Source of the DNA: Candidatus Parabeggiatoa sp. HSG14
Lineage (GTDB): Bacteria; Pseudomonadota; Gammaproteobacteria; Beggiatoales; Beggiatoaceae
DNA length: 35,653 nucleotides
Assembly: GCA_030378085.1 (NCBI GenBank)
Contig: JAUCGK010000010.1
Location: forward strand, 1-35,653
Reading direction: 5' to 3'
Positions 21,865-31,189 of the stretch are shown in pieces. Numbering within the stretch: position 1 is the stretch's first letter; every line of letters starts with the position of its first letter. Made by a program: the position numbers and the translations under genes. Below the pieces are notes generated by a model. The model saw only the letters and a program-made list of their open reading frames with translations. It did not search any database and was not told the origin of the DNA.

Positions 21865-23574
21865 ATGCAAAATTTACCACGCCAAAAGCTGTGCGAAATC
21901 ATAGCCGATCATGGTCTTAGTTTATGTGATGATATTCAACGTTTTGAGACTCTATTATGTGAGCGTTGTGATAATCAATACAAACGTGAAGTTTTTATGC
22001 TTATCAATGCCTTGAAAGAAGATATTGCTATCGGTTTATTAAATCCGCCACAAGAGTTCACTAATGATGAATGGTTAAGGCATTTGACACAAAGTTTATA
22101 CGATAATTTAGGATTCGATAAGACACTTGCAAAATGGGTAGTACAAAGTTGGAAGATGGCTTTAAATCAAAATACAAGCCATAAAGAAACAGCTAAAATG
22201 ATAGTGACTGAAGCATCCTCTGAGGCATTAGAACTGACTGAAGAATTTTCTAATGCTTATGATTTAATGGATAAAACTGATAAATGTGTATTTATCACAG
22301 GGAAAGCAGGTACGGGAAAATCCACTTTGTTGGATTATTTTAAAAAACACACCAAGAAAAAGTTAGCAGTACTTGCACCCACTGGTGTAGCCGCGCTCAA
22401 TGTTGGTGGTGCAACGCTACATTCTTTTTTTAGGTTGCCACCACGCCCTATTCATCCCGATGAAGTCAAAGTCTTGCGCTCAAAAACTAAACGCAAACTT
22501 TATCAGTCTCTTGATATCATTGTGATAGATGAGGTGTCAATGGTGAGGGCAGATATGATGGATATCATAGATCGCTTTATGCGTTTGAATGGTAATAATT
22601 GCAATAAGCCTTTTGGTGGGGTTCAGATGATTTTTATTGGTGATTTATTTCAATTGCCACCAGTTGTTTCTAGTGATGAAGAAGCTAGGTTATTTTCCAC
22701 CAGCTATAAGAGTCCATTTTTTTTCAGTGCTAAAGTTTTTGATGAAGTAGAGATGGCATTTGTGGAATTAACTAAGGTTTATCGTCAAAAAGAACAAGAG
22801 TTTCTTTATTTGCTTAATACCATTCGCAACAATCAAGCAGCTTACAACGATATCCAACGTATTAATCAACGTTATCAACCTCAGTTTATGCCAGAAACAG
22901 GTGATTATTACATTACCTTAACAACAACCAATAAACTTGCTTCACAAATCAATGCAACCTATTTGGAAAGATTATCCATGCAACAACATGAATTTGAAGG
23001 TGAAACCAAGGGAAAATTTGATAAAAGCATGCTTCCAACAGATGCACTTTTAGCAATCAAAGAAGGTGCACAAGTGATGTTTGTCAAAAATGATGCGGAT
23101 GGTTGTTGGGTGAATGGTACTTTGGGTGAAATTAAAAAAATCAAGAAAAACCTCATTCAAGTTGAAACGCCTGACAAAAAAATTCACACTGTCAAAAAAA
23201 CGAAGTGGGAAATATTGGCTTATCAATTTGACGAAAAAACACAAACCGTGAGTACGGAAGTGACTGGCTCTTTTACACAATACCCATTACGACTCGCGTG
23301 GGCTATCACGATTCATAAAAGCCAAGGAAAACAATTTGATAAAGTGATTGTCGATTTAGGAAGAGGAACCTTTGCCCATGGACAACTTTACGTTGCACTC
23401 AGTCGTTGCAAAACACTAGAAGGACTTATCCTTAAAAGTCAAGTGCGTCCTAGAGATGTTATTGTTGATAATCGCGTGATTGAATTTTCCTCATCACGGC
23501 AAACAACATCACCACCGCTTTTACAAAAACCGCCTTCAAAAATGCCTCCACAGCATTCAGAAATACCTTTTTGA
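21865..23574 (+). CDS. PIF1-like DNA helicase with N-terminal helical domain
   Basis: A 569-residue superfamily 1B helicase that unwinds DNA 5' to 3' in relatives. The Walker A loop is GKAGTGKS (146-153). Walker B is IIVIDEVSMV (Asp222, Glu223), followed by IFIGDLFQLPPV. The C-terminal motifs are AITIHKSQGKQFDKVIVDLG and LYVALSRCKTLEGL. The first 95 residues (LCEIIADHGLSLCDDIQRFE ... ALKEDIAIGLLNP ... LAKWVVQSWKMAL) form a separate helical domain that I have seen as a module in other bacterial multidomain proteins but cannot name. The start is ATG 21865; the frame extends to a TTG at 21829 with no ribosome site. The tail after residue 545 is Pro/Ser-rich. Confidence 0.87.
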   Translation: MQNLPRQKLCEIIADHGLSLCDDIQRFETLLCERCDNQYKREVFMLINALKEDIAIGLLNPPQEFTNDEWLRHLTQSLYDNLGFDKTLAKWVVQSWKMALNQNTSHKETAKMIVTEASSEALELTEEFSNAYDLMDKTDKCVFITGKAGTGKSTLLDYFKKHTKKKLAVLAPTGVAALNVGGATLHSFFRLPPRPIHPDEVKVLRSKTKRKLYQSLDIIVIDEVSMVRADMMDIIDRFMRLNGNNCNKPFGGVQMIFIGDLFQLPPVVSSDEEARLFSTSYKSPFFFSAKVFDEVEMAFVELTKVYRQKEQEFLYLLNTIRNNQAAYNDIQRINQRYQPQFMPETGDYYITLTTTNKLASQINATYLERLSMQQHEFEGETKGKFDKSMLPTDALLAIKEGAQVMFVKNDADGCWVNGTLGEIKKIKKNLIQVETPDKKIHTVKKTKWEILAYQFDEKTQTVSTEVTGSFTQYPLRLAWAITIHKSQGKQFDKVIVDLGRGTFAHGQLYVALSRCKTLEGLILKSQVRPRDVIVDNRVIEFSSSRQTTSPPLLQKPPSKMPPQHSEIPF

Positions 23575-23864
23575 TTACTGGTATTATGCATTGTGTTTCC
23601 GAATTAATTAAATTCCATTTTTCGGAGGGGAGTCATTTTTTTAATATTTTTAAATCCTAATTTTAGGATGTACAAAGCTATTCTTTAATTGAAAAATGTT
23701 AATTTGAAAAATTAAAAAATTTTAAAGTGATAAAAAGTGATAATCAGTAAATTTTTAATCTTTTTTTAAATGATTAAAGATTTATTTTTGTTTGTAAAAA
23801 ATTCTTTTAATATTTTATAATAAATTATTAAATCGAACTTAAATTAAAATTATCAAAAATTATT
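23575..23864. other. AT-rich intergenic region
   Basis: No gene. A short hairpin ATCCTAATTTTAGGAT (near 23655-23670) and the TCCGAATT...TTCGGA dyad after the helicase stop are the only structures; neither has a good T-run. Confidence 0.4.
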
Positions 23865-25112
23865 TTGCGTTTACTTTATACTTTTCTTTTTTATTTACTT
23901 ATTCCTCTCATACTATTGCGTTTACTTTGGCGCGGTGTACGAGCGCGATCTTATTGGCAACGTTGGCCTGAACGTTTTGGCTTTATTCCTACGTCACTAA
24001 TACCGCAAAGCGTATGGATACATGCTGTTTCAATGGGTGAGGTTCAAGCGGCAGTGTCACTTATTCAAGTGTTGCGTACTCGTTTTCCAGACCAAATACT
24101 GGTAACAACAATGACACCCACAGGTTCACAACGGGTGCGTGAAGTATTTGGCGATAGTGTACAGCATGTTTATCTACCTTATGATTTACCGGATGCAATG
24201 ACACGGTTTTTAAATCGTGTACAACCTCAATTGCTCATTCTCATGGAAACAGAACTATGGCCTAATTTGTTATATGCTTGTCAAGCGAGAGCTATTCCCG
24301 TAGTACTTGCTAATGCAAGACTCTCTGCTAAATCAGCTACAAGATATCAATACATTGGTGGACTTTTACGACAAATGTTAGCGGGTGTTGAAGTAGCGGC
24401 TCAAACCAAAATTGATGCGAGGCGTTTTATTGAGTTAGGCGTACCTCCCTCCAAAGTACATTTTACAGGGAGTATAAAATTTGATACTCGTTTACCGGCC
24501 AATTTTTCTGACAAAGCTAATAAGTTACGCCATCAATGGGGAAAAAATCGGGCAGTATGGGTTGCAGCAAGCACCCATGAAGGTGAGGAAGAAGCTGTCC
24601 TTAATGCTTTTTGTGAATTGAAAAAAGAATTTACAAATTTATTACTAATGTTAGTACCACGTCATCCAGAACGTTTTAATCGTGTTGCCACTTTATGCAA
24701 AAAATACGGGTTTATTGTAGCTAGACGTAGCAAAGGTTCATTAAGTTCACAAACCGAAATTTATTTAGGTGATACGATGGGCGAATTGCCTTTACTCTAT
24801 GCTGCGTGTGATATTGCTTATGTTGGGGGGAGTTTAGTACCAATTGGGGGACATAATTTATTAGAGCCTGCGGCTGTTGGCTTACCCGTCATTATGGGGC
24901 ATCATGTCTTTGAATGTGAAGAAATTTGTCGTCAACTTCTAAAAGTAGGGGCGGCTCAACAAATAAATGATGCGACACAATTAGCCAATATTGTTAAAAT
25001 ATATTTGAACGATAAGATACTTACAAAACAAACGGGGGAAAAAGGGCGTTTATTTGTGGAACAAAACCGAGGGGCATTGGAACGTTTATTGGCAATAATT
25101 GATGAAATTTGA
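23865..25112 (+). CDS. waaA: 3-deoxy-D-manno-octulosonic acid (Kdo) transferase
   Basis: A 415-residue inner-membrane-anchored glycosyltransferase that adds Kdo from CMP-Kdo to the lipid A precursor, completing the LPS inner core. It has an N-terminal anchor (about 3-20), then WQRWPERFGF and WIHAVSMGEVQA near residues 31-60, MTPTGSQRV, LMETELWPN, WVAASTHEGEEE, VPRHPERF and the donor-site GGSLVPIGGHNLLEPAA. Length is typical. The start is a TTG at 23865, the first usable codon for the anchor. Its last 11 bases overlap a small remnant ORF. It proves a lipid-A-bearing outer membrane. Confidence 0.95.
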   Translation: MRLLYTFLFYLLIPLILLRLLWRGVRARSYWQRWPERFGFIPTSLIPQSVWIHAVSMGEVQAAVSLIQVLRTRFPDQILVTTMTPTGSQRVREVFGDSVQHVYLPYDLPDAMTRFLNRVQPQLLILMETELWPNLLYACQARAIPVVLANARLSAKSATRYQYIGGLLRQMLAGVEVAAQTKIDARRFIELGVPPSKVHFTGSIKFDTRLPANFSDKANKLRHQWGKNRAVWVAASTHEGEEEAVLNAFCELKKEFTNLLLMLVPRHPERFNRVATLCKKYGFIVARRSKGSLSSQTEIYLGDTMGELPLLYAACDIAYVGGSLVPIGGHNLLEPAAVGLPVIMGHHVFECEEICRQLLKVGAAQQINDATQLANIVKIYLNDKILTKQTGEKGRLFVEQNRGALERLLAIIDEI

Positions 25113-25206
25113 AACAGCACTTTATTTAGAGCAAGAAAAAACATGGCCTACCGATGGTCACCCTATTTTAGCCCAACATGATGAGCAATCTGTCATTGTG
25201 TATTAG
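25102..25206 (+). pseudogene. Truncated N-terminal remnant, DUF4291-like
   Basis: A 34-residue frame from ATG 25102 overlaps the end of waaA and stops at TAG 25204. Its sequence (LYLEQEKTWPTDGHPILAQH followed by DEQSVIVY) resembles the start of DUF4291 proteins, where the last Tyr is normally followed by QAY. Nothing homologous follows the stop, so the rest appears deleted. It could also be a genuine small peptide. Confidence 0.4.
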
Positions 25207-25294
25207 ATTTATTTGAATATTCATTACATATCCTTAATTCCCAATTATAATTTTTTCTTCAATTTTTTCATTTTTTGATAAACTAATTTTTAAG

Positions 25295-26254
25295 ATGTAT
25301 TATCAAGTGTTACGCATACTTGCTGATGGACAAATACATAGTGCTAAGCAATTAATTAATCAATTAGCACTAAGTTCTATAGCAGAGTTAGAGCTAGCTA
25401 TTAGCACATTATTTGATTTGGGAATTAAGTTCTATTCACCAAGGGCTGACACGTATCAATTGATTAGTACGTTAGAATTATTAGATCGTTCCTGTATTTT
25501 AGCAGCTCTCCCTGTAAATAATCAGCAACGCTTGGCACTTTTGGAAATCCATTCAGTTTTGGATTCTACTAATCAATATGTCTTAGCACAGCAACACCAA
25601 GTAGTGCCTTATGTTTGTTTGGCTGAATATCAAACCGCTGGACGTGGACGACAAGGGCGGCAATGGATTTCACCTTATGGCAGTGGATTGTGTTTGTCTA
25701 TAAAACAATATTATGAGACCATAAACAAATCTCTTACTGGATTAAATATTGCATTAGCAGTTACCGTTGTACGAGTTTTAAGTCTTATAGGGGCAACCGA
25801 GGTGGGCTTAAAATGGCCTAATGATATTTTGTGGCGAGGCCACAAATTAGCAGGCTTGTTACTGGAAACTCGTTATAAAAAAGGATGTGAGATTGTCATA
25901 GGGATAGGCATTAACGTTAAAAGTCCACCAATAAGTAAAAATACTATTACTCAACCGTGGGTGGACTTGTACACAATCTTAGGACAACCCATTTCACGCA
26001 ATGTTTTAGCAGCAATGCTAATTGATCATTGTCTGCAAACTTTGATAATTTATCCGCAAGTAGGATTAACAGCATTTTTGGATGATTGGCACAATTTTGA
26101 TCTGAGTTATGGACAAACAGTAACACTTTCAAAACAGGCAGAAGTTATTACTGGTACGGCTTGGGGAATTGATGATGAGGAGGGTTCTTTGTTATTGCAA
26201 GTAGGCAATGAGAAACGACGTTTTGTTTGTGGTGAAGTGAGTTTACGATTATGA
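25295..26254 (+). CDS. birA: Bifunctional biotin-[acetyl-CoA-carboxylase] ligase / biotin operon repressor
   Basis: A 319-residue BirA. Residues 1-65 form a winged helix (ILADGQIHSAKQLINQLALS), so this is the bifunctional, DNA-binding kind. The ligase core shows GRGRQGRQW (116-124) for biotinyl-AMP, KWPNDI (173-178) and HKLAGLLLE. The C-terminal SH3-like domain ends in VCGEVSLRL. It activates biotin and attaches it to the carboxylase carrier protein; as biotinyl-AMP accumulates it represses biotin genes. The stop overlaps the coaX start (ATGA-type), giving a birA-coaX-SPOR operon as in other gammaproteobacteria. Confidence 0.95.
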   Translation: MYYQVLRILADGQIHSAKQLINQLALSSIAELELAISTLFDLGIKFYSPRADTYQLISTLELLDRSCILAALPVNNQQRLALLEIHSVLDSTNQYVLAQQHQVVPYVCLAEYQTAGRGRQGRQWISPYGSGLCLSIKQYYETINKSLTGLNIALAVTVVRVLSLIGATEVGLKWPNDILWRGHKLAGLLLETRYKKGCEIVIGIGINVKSPPISKNTITQPWVDLYTILGQPISRNVLAAMLIDHCLQTLIIYPQVGLTAFLDDWHNFDLSYGQTVTLSKQAEVITGTAWGIDDEEGSLLLQVGNEKRRFVCGEVSLRL

Positions 26255-27006
26255 TGCTTATGGTCGATATGGGCAATAGTTCGTTAAAATGGGCATTTTT
26301 TGATAAAGGCAAACTCAGCCCTCTTGAGCGCATACCCTATCAAAGCAATAACTTAAAAAACTTATTGACACAAGCGTGGCTTAGGTGCAATATACCTCCT
26401 CGCAGTGTGTGGGTATCTAATGTAGCAGGGCCTCAAAAAGCTGAGCTACTCACACAATGGATAACAACTCACTGGGGCTTAAAACCCATTTTTATCAAAA
26501 CAACCCATTATGAATGTGGGGTTAAAAATGGGTATGAAAATCCGGCGCAATTGGGAGTGGATCGTTGGCTGGCTTTAATCGGTGCCCATCATTTAGAAAA
26601 AGGTATGCTTTGTGTTATTGATTGTGGTACAGCCGTGACTTTAGATATACTCTCTGCAAGTGGGCATCATCAAGGGGGATTGATTATACCAGGGATAACG
26701 ACAATGCGTGATGTCTTGTTAGATGACACGTATGCCTTAGCTCATCTCAATAAGATTTTACCTCAAGGCAATGATAAACAATTTTTGGCACACGACACTA
26801 GAACTGGTATCTCACAGGGTGCTTTGTATGCGGTGATAGGACTCGTGAAATACGTGGTAAATACATTGGAAAAACAAGGAAATAAAATTAAACTGATACT
26901 TACAGGTGGTAGTGCGTCTGCTATTAAGTCATTTTTGCAAACCCATCAGCATGTCCCAGACCTTGTGTTACAAGGATTGGTTGTTATTGCGAGTCAATCA
27001 TTATGA
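26251..27006 (+). CDS. coaX: Type III pantothenate kinase
   Basis: A 251-residue ASKHA-fold kinase that phosphorylates pantothenate, the first step of coenzyme A synthesis. Motifs: DMGNSSLKW (6-14) with the catalytic Asp6, GVDRWLALIGA for pantothenate binding and base catalysis, IDCGTAVTLDIL, and GGLIIPGITTM. The C-terminal LTGGSASAI completes the nucleotide site. Start at ATG 26251 overlaps birA; ATG 26254 or 26260 are alternatives. It overlaps the SPOR gene by four bases, so the three are translationally coupled. Confidence 0.95.
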   Translation: MMLMVDMGNSSLKWAFFDKGKLSPLERIPYQSNNLKNLLTQAWLRCNIPPRSVWVSNVAGPQKAELLTQWITTHWGLKPIFIKTTHYECGVKNGYENPAQLGVDRWLALIGAHHLEKGMLCVIDCGTAVTLDILSASGHHQGGLIIPGITTMRDVLLDDTYALAHLNKILPQGNDKQFLAHDTRTGISQGALYAVIGLVKYVVNTLEKQGNKIKLILTGGSASAIKSFLQTHQHVPDLVLQGLVVIASQSL

Positions 27007-28067
27007 GAAGTTTGGCTTTATTTTTATTATTATTGAATATTGTTTTTTTTATTTGGCAACGTGGACTGCTACCCTGGCTACCCTGGCAGCCTTCGCTATT
27101 TACTGAAGCCACATCATCTCATCTATTGCTTTCAGATTTGCCCAAGTTAGTCTTACTTAATGAAAATTTGGAAAAGACCACAAATAATGTTGATATTGTA
27201 TTAGTGGAAGGACAAAATGTGGCTAATATTGCTCCCAAAGACAAAAGTATGTTAACGAAAACAACGAAAGAAGTTGTCACAAATCTTGCTGAAAGAAAGG
27301 TTAAAAAAGAAACAGTATCTTCTTTTACAAATACAGAAAATCGTTTGACAGCGGTTAACACAGAAAATCAAAATAATGTTGAAACCCGTAAAAACACTAG
27401 CACTCTGCCTGTAGCAACTTTATCAAACTTACAACAAGTTGCTAGCCTATCAACGGCTTCTGAAAAGAAATCTGTAGAAAAATTACAAAATGAGACAACC
27501 TATCACGCATCACCTCCAAAAACTTTGCCCGTTCTCAAAGATATTAAGTCTACCCAGTCAAAAAAATTGGATAAGACTTTTGCATGTTTTCAAGTGGGAC
27601 CTTACATTCAAGCGACAACCGCTCAAAAAATTGTTAATTGGTTAAAAAATAAAAAAAGTGTTATTGTGAATAGGCAAAGTAGCCAAACAAAAGTGTTAGA
27701 TTCAACATGGGTTTATTTACCCCCCTTTGTGAGCCGACAAGCAGCACTCCTGGCCCAACAACGTCTCAATCAATTTGGTATTGAACATTATATAATAACG
27801 AAAGGTCAGTTCAATAATGCAATTTCCTTGGGCCTTTACCGTCAACCCATTAATGCCAAATTTCGTTTAAAATATCTTAGTACCAAGGGTTATAAAAATG
27901 TCAAAACACAAAAACGCTACAAAAGTGACACAAAGTATTGGTTGAATGTTAAAATACCTATAATAAGTCAACATAAACTATTAAATGCTTTTAGAAAAAA
28001 ATTTAAAAAGTCAAAGTTCGTACCCTTGGCATGTAAATCCGTTGCTAATCTTGCACAAATTCCATAG
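27003..28067 (+). CDS. SPOR-domain inner-membrane protein
   Basis: A 354-residue protein with one N-terminal membrane helix (about 3-19), a low-complexity Thr/Asn/Lys-rich periplasmic linker (about 35-190) and a SPOR-type peptidoglycan-binding domain starting at FACFQVGPY and continuing through WVYLPPFVSRQAALLAQQRL, FNNAISLGLYR and KYWLNVKIP. SPOR domains bind glycan strands lacking stem peptides and often collect at the septum. The equivalent gene follows coaX in pseudomonads. A Lys-rich extension follows the domain. It overlaps coaX by four bases (ATGA). Confidence 0.85.
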   Translation: MRSLALFLLLLNIVFFIWQRGLLPWLPWQPSLFTEATSSHLLLSDLPKLVLLNENLEKTTNNVDIVLVEGQNVANIAPKDKSMLTKTTKEVVTNLAERKVKKETVSSFTNTENRLTAVNTENQNNVETRKNTSTLPVATLSNLQQVASLSTASEKKSVEKLQNETTYHASPPKTLPVLKDIKSTQSKKLDKTFACFQVGPYIQATTAQKIVNWLKNKKSVIVNRQSSQTKVLDSTWVYLPPFVSRQAALLAQQRLNQFGIEHYIITKGQFNNAISLGLYRQPINAKFRLKYLSTKGYKNVKTQKRYKSDTKYWLNVKIPIISQHKLLNAFRKKFKKSKFVPLACKSVANLAQIP

Positions 28068-28523
28068 AATGTTTTTAATCCTAAAAAAATTAAGGAATGG
28101 GTAAAAGATTTGTTTTGCTTGGGGACGGATTTTTTATCCTCTTTCAAAAATAACATTTTAAGTACAAATAATTTTTGGTTATTTGTCATTTTTTAGTTCT
28201 TAAAATTTTTGAGAAACTAAAAAATTGAAGACAAATTGAGTAATTCATGTAAAAATTTAGAGAAATTAAAGAAAAGATGCCTCCCGTTTCATGTTATATT
28301 AAGTTTCGGAAGGTGTTTCCATTTCATACCTTCAAGTCAACTAAAAATCCAAAAGATAAAATGTGGATGATAGAGCTTATTTATAATCACTTGTTAGGGA
28401 GTTGATTTTTTGTTGTGGCTAATGACAGTTTTGTTCATTAAATTTTATTATGTTTGTTTTATTAATTGGGTTAAAGTTCGGTAAACATCGCTCACCGGAT
28501 GAACAAAAGATGGGTTTAACTTC
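28068..28523. other. 456-bp intergenic region
   Basis: No supported gene. AT-rich, with scattered short dyads (for example near 28300-28320) and no clear repeat family member. It must contain the promoter of the response-regulator gene. The final 20 bases before that ATG lack a strong ribosome site. Confidence 0.45.
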
Positions 28524-28910
28524 ATGACAGATAAAATGCCAACCATTGTGGTCGTAGATGACAGCGCAACTTCAATCTCTGTGTATCAGTTCAGCGTTGA
28601 ACCACTGGCTGTCAATTTTATCGGCTTTAAATCTCCAGCCGAGGCACTTCCATACCTGGAAGAACATCAGCCAGATTTGTTGTTTTTAGACATTATCATG
28701 CCGGGTATGGATGGACTTAGTTTATTAAAACAAGTACGGGGCTTTGCTCATCAAACTGATACGCCGGTGATTATGGTAACCTCCAAAGATTATGCTCAAG
28801 ACCGCTATGTTGCTAAACAACTGGGTGCGGTAGATTTCCTTATCAAACCTTTACGTTTTAAAGAAATTCGTGATGTTGTTTGTAAATATATTGATGTTAA
28901 ATCCAAGTAA
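28524..28910 (+). CDS. Single-domain response regulator (CheY-like)
   Basis: A 128-residue receiver domain without output module. The acidic pocket is Asp12/Asp13, the phospho-acceptor Asp56 sits in LLFLDIIMPGMDG, Thr86 is in VTSKDY and Lys108 in LIKPL. It should accept phosphate from an unlinked histidine kinase and act through protein contact. The MBL-fold gene begins 13 bases after its stop, so they are co-transcribed. Alternative: the stand-alone domain could regulate that enzyme directly. Confidence 0.9.
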   Translation: MTDKMPTIVVVDDSATSISVYQFSVEPLAVNFIGFKSPAEALPYLEEHQPDLLFLDIIMPGMDGLSLLKQVRGFAHQTDTPVIMVTSKDYAQDRYVAKQLGAVDFLIKPLRFKEIRDVVCKYIDVKSK

Positions 28911-28922
28911 CTTGCCCTCTTT

Positions 28923-29849
28923 ATGAGTACAGATAGTTTGAATTATATCCGATTTTGGGGTGTACGTGGTTCTTACCCTGCACCGTTTGGCAGCCACATG
29001 CGTGTGGGGGGGAATACCTCTTGTGTGGAATTGCGAGTAGATAATCATTTACTCATTTGTGATGGTGGTTCTGGCATTATTCCATTGGGTAATTCTCTGA
29101 TGGGCCAACAAGAAATTAAAGAAGTGATGGTAATTCTCACCCATTACCATTGGGATCATATCTCTGGCTTACCTTTTTTTGTACCTGCTTTTGTCCCAGG
29201 ATGGAAAGTAAATATTTATGGTCCTGGAGATAGCAGACAAGAAATAGAACGGCGGATTTCTGGACAAATGGTCGATCCTTATTTCCCCGTTGAAGTTGAA
29301 ACATGGTTAGCAGATATTCATTATTTGGGGGCCAAAAATAACCAACTTGAATATGGGCCATTTAAGATAGAAGGCTTTAATGTCCATCATCCAGGCAGTA
29401 CTTTTGGTTATCGTATTCAAGTACATGGCAAGACCATTGTTTATGCTTCTGATAATGAGTTGTCGTTTATTGACAAATCTTTAGAGAATCGCAAAGACGA
29501 GCTTGATCCCCATGAATGGCAACTCAATAAAGCCATGCAAGCAGAAGAACGGGATAAGTCTTTAGAAGCTATAAAAAATGCTCATGTTTTTATCCATGAT
29601 GCACAATACACGCCGGAAGATTATGCTAAAAAACGTGGATGGGGACATTCCTGCTATATTGATACAGCCACTTTTGCGATGGATGCTCAAGTTAAGCAAT
29701 TATTTTTATTCCACGTTGATCCCAATTATAATGATAATAAGATAGAAGGTTTACACCGCGATACTGTTCGGCTTATCCATGAACGTAATTCATCTCTAGA
29801 ATGTTATATTGCGCGGGAAGGTTTTATTATTGATATCGACAAATTGTAG
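28923..29849 (+). CDS. Metallo-beta-lactamase-fold hydrolase (PhnP/RNase Z-like group)
   Basis: A 308-residue MBL-fold protein. The zinc motif HYHWDH is at 74-79 (His74, His76, Asp78, His79). It begins IRFWGVRGSYPAP and GGNTSCVEL, typical of cyclic-nucleotide phosphodiesterase- and PhnP-related members. Later metal ligands fit VHHPGST, YASDNE and a terminal FLFHVDPNY. The insertion with DPHEWQLNKAMQAEERDKSL is charged and may bind a partner. Its tight link to a receiver-domain gene suggests a signalling role, for example turnover of a cyclic or phosphodiester messenger. The substrate is not determinable here. Confidence 0.85.
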   Translation: MSTDSLNYIRFWGVRGSYPAPFGSHMRVGGNTSCVELRVDNHLLICDGGSGIIPLGNSLMGQQEIKEVMVILTHYHWDHISGLPFFVPAFVPGWKVNIYGPGDSRQEIERRISGQMVDPYFPVEVETWLADIHYLGAKNNQLEYGPFKIEGFNVHHPGSTFGYRIQVHGKTIVYASDNELSFIDKSLENRKDELDPHEWQLNKAMQAEERDKSLEAIKNAHVFIHDAQYTPEDYAKKRGWGHSCYIDTATFAMDAQVKQLFLFHVDPNYNDNKIEGLHRDTVRLIHERNSSLECYIAREGFIIDIDKL

Positions 29850-29857
29850 GAAAATAC

Positions 29858-30058
29858 TGCTACGCGCCCTAACCACAAAAGCTTACATACTTTGATATCA
29901 ACGGTCATAATGTAGTAAAAATCAGCTAACTGATTATTGGTGAGGTTGCCAAAATCTCTGATGAAGGAAACTGTGCCCACTGCCAATTTTTGGTAAGAGC
30001 GACTGTAATGTTGTAAAACACACTGTGATGAAACGCTTTTGCAACTTGCGCGTAGCAA
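29858..30058. mobile_element. 201-bp MITE-like element with TGCTACGCGC termini
   Basis: TGCTACGCGC (29858-29867) is perfectly inverted at 30049-30058, and CAAAAGC further in is also mirrored. A minus-strand frame runs through the element, but its composition is not protein-like and it shares the element boundaries. It begins nine bases after the MBL gene stop. Confidence 0.65.
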
Positions 30059-30113
30059 TTTATTTAAGTATTTCTTAACGAGATTTTCTTTTCGTTTTCT
30101 AAATCATTTCCCA

Positions 30114-30600
30114 TCATAAAATTCTATACTCTACATCACTCAAACTTTTTTTTAGATGGTTTATCAGAAGAAGGATTGAACTTTGGATAAATTCACTTAT
30201 CGTTTTACACTGCATCGTATATGCACTCTCTATAATCCATTGACGGCGAGAACTCCCATTTATATGAATACAACCATCATACGGACCAGAAGCGATACCT
30301 TCGTTTAACATATACTGCACCAATGGGTTTGAGATTTCGTATGTAACTGCATTGGCAAAACCACAATATCTGCCAAATTCACTATGTGCATTCTATAGTT
30401 GTCAGCTGCTTTCTTTCCTGCCTGTTTTGCCTTCGTAATTGCAGCACCAATTATCTCTTTTACCTTGGGGGGAGGGGCAGTGATTATAATTGGAGCAATC
30501 AAATCTGCCTCTTGCAACCCTTCTATGGTTTGAACATTCAGGTTGTGATCGGTTTCAACCTGAGATACCACTCTCTCCAATACAACAAGACCGTTGTAAC
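30114..30600 (-). pseudogene. Frameshifted gene of unknown family
   Basis: On the minus strand a protein-like sequence runs VSGNCYNGLVVLERVVSQVE ... LIAPIIITAPPPKVKEIIGA ... AADNYRMHIVNLADIVVLPM (30600-30310). It then continues in another frame as NPLVQYMLNEGIASGPYDGC and IHINGSSRRQWIIESAY down to 30114. The shift lies at about 30310-30330. A TAG blocks the upstream frame just before 30600, and I found no N-terminus. I do not recognise the family. The even codon usage and conserved-looking motifs argue for a former gene and not chance. Confidence 0.55.
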
Positions 30601-30778
30601 AGTTCCCTGATACAGTCCCCTAGCGGATTATTAAAGAATGCTTTTTATCGTCCGAAGACTGACATTCAATCCTTTAGCAACTCGATATGCCGGGTTTTTA
30701 GTTGAAACAGTCTCATCCTCAACCCTTTCTTGATCATATACCTGATGTTATCCGCCGTGCTGGAGGTCTTCATTAGCC

Positions 30779-30804
30779 TAAAAACGTCTGTAGACGTTTT
30801 TTTA
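30779..30804. terminator. Rho-independent terminator hairpin, possibly bidirectional
   Basis: AAAAACGTC-TGTA-GACGTTTTT followed by TTT. The A-run on the left and T-run on the right would let it work in both directions. The nearest plus-strand coding sequence before it is unclear. Confidence 0.75.
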
Positions 30805-30911
30805 GCTCCCCTCTTTTTTAATACCAAAAATCTTTCCTTTTATCTCCCCTTTTTTTTTTACCTTGTCATAAGCTCTACCTATAGTTCATGAGATGTTACG
30901 AAAATTGAAGC

Positions 30912-31181
30912 ATGGCTAAATACCGCGTTACAATCTGCCGTTCGGCACGTAAAGAATTAGAACAACTTGACCCAATTATACTTGAGCGGATATTTCTAAA
31001 AATCGAGGCCTTAGCGGAAAACCCATATCCTCCAGGTTGCTTAAAAATTCAAGGACAAAAAAACCTGTGGCGTATTCGTGAAAGTTATAATTGGCAGGCT
31101 TTTAATGACCTAATAAGACACTTTAATTTGTTAAAACCTCGTATCATTAAGCGTCCAACTCAGCTTGTTATGGGTTTTTGA
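30912..31181 (+). pseudogene. RelE/ParE-type toxin truncated after the second strand
   Basis: The first 55 residues are a standard RelE/ParE toxin start: MAKYRVTICRSARKELEQLD, the helix pair ERIFLKIEALAENPYPPGC and LKIQGQKNLWRIR. The expected continuation (GDYRVIYEI and the catalytic C-terminal strands) is replaced by ESYNWQAFNDLIRHFNLLKP, which looks unrelated. Just upstream, an open frame ALPIVHEMLRKLKHG ends across the toxin ATG, like the tail of a deleted antitoxin gene. Both partners therefore look broken. The sequence after the break leads into a possible group II intron scrap. Confidence 0.68.
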
Positions 31182-31189
31182 AGGGTGTA

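Noticed and set aside
29804-30058. 84-codon minus-strand frame across the 201-bp element
   Set aside because: Its start lies exactly in the element terminus and its 3' part runs antisense into the MBL gene. It is more likely a chance frame in a MITE.
30700-30778. Short plus-strand frame ending DVIRRAGGLH before the terminator
   Set aside because: Only about 23 codons are open back to a stop. It may be a gene tail but cannot be assigned.
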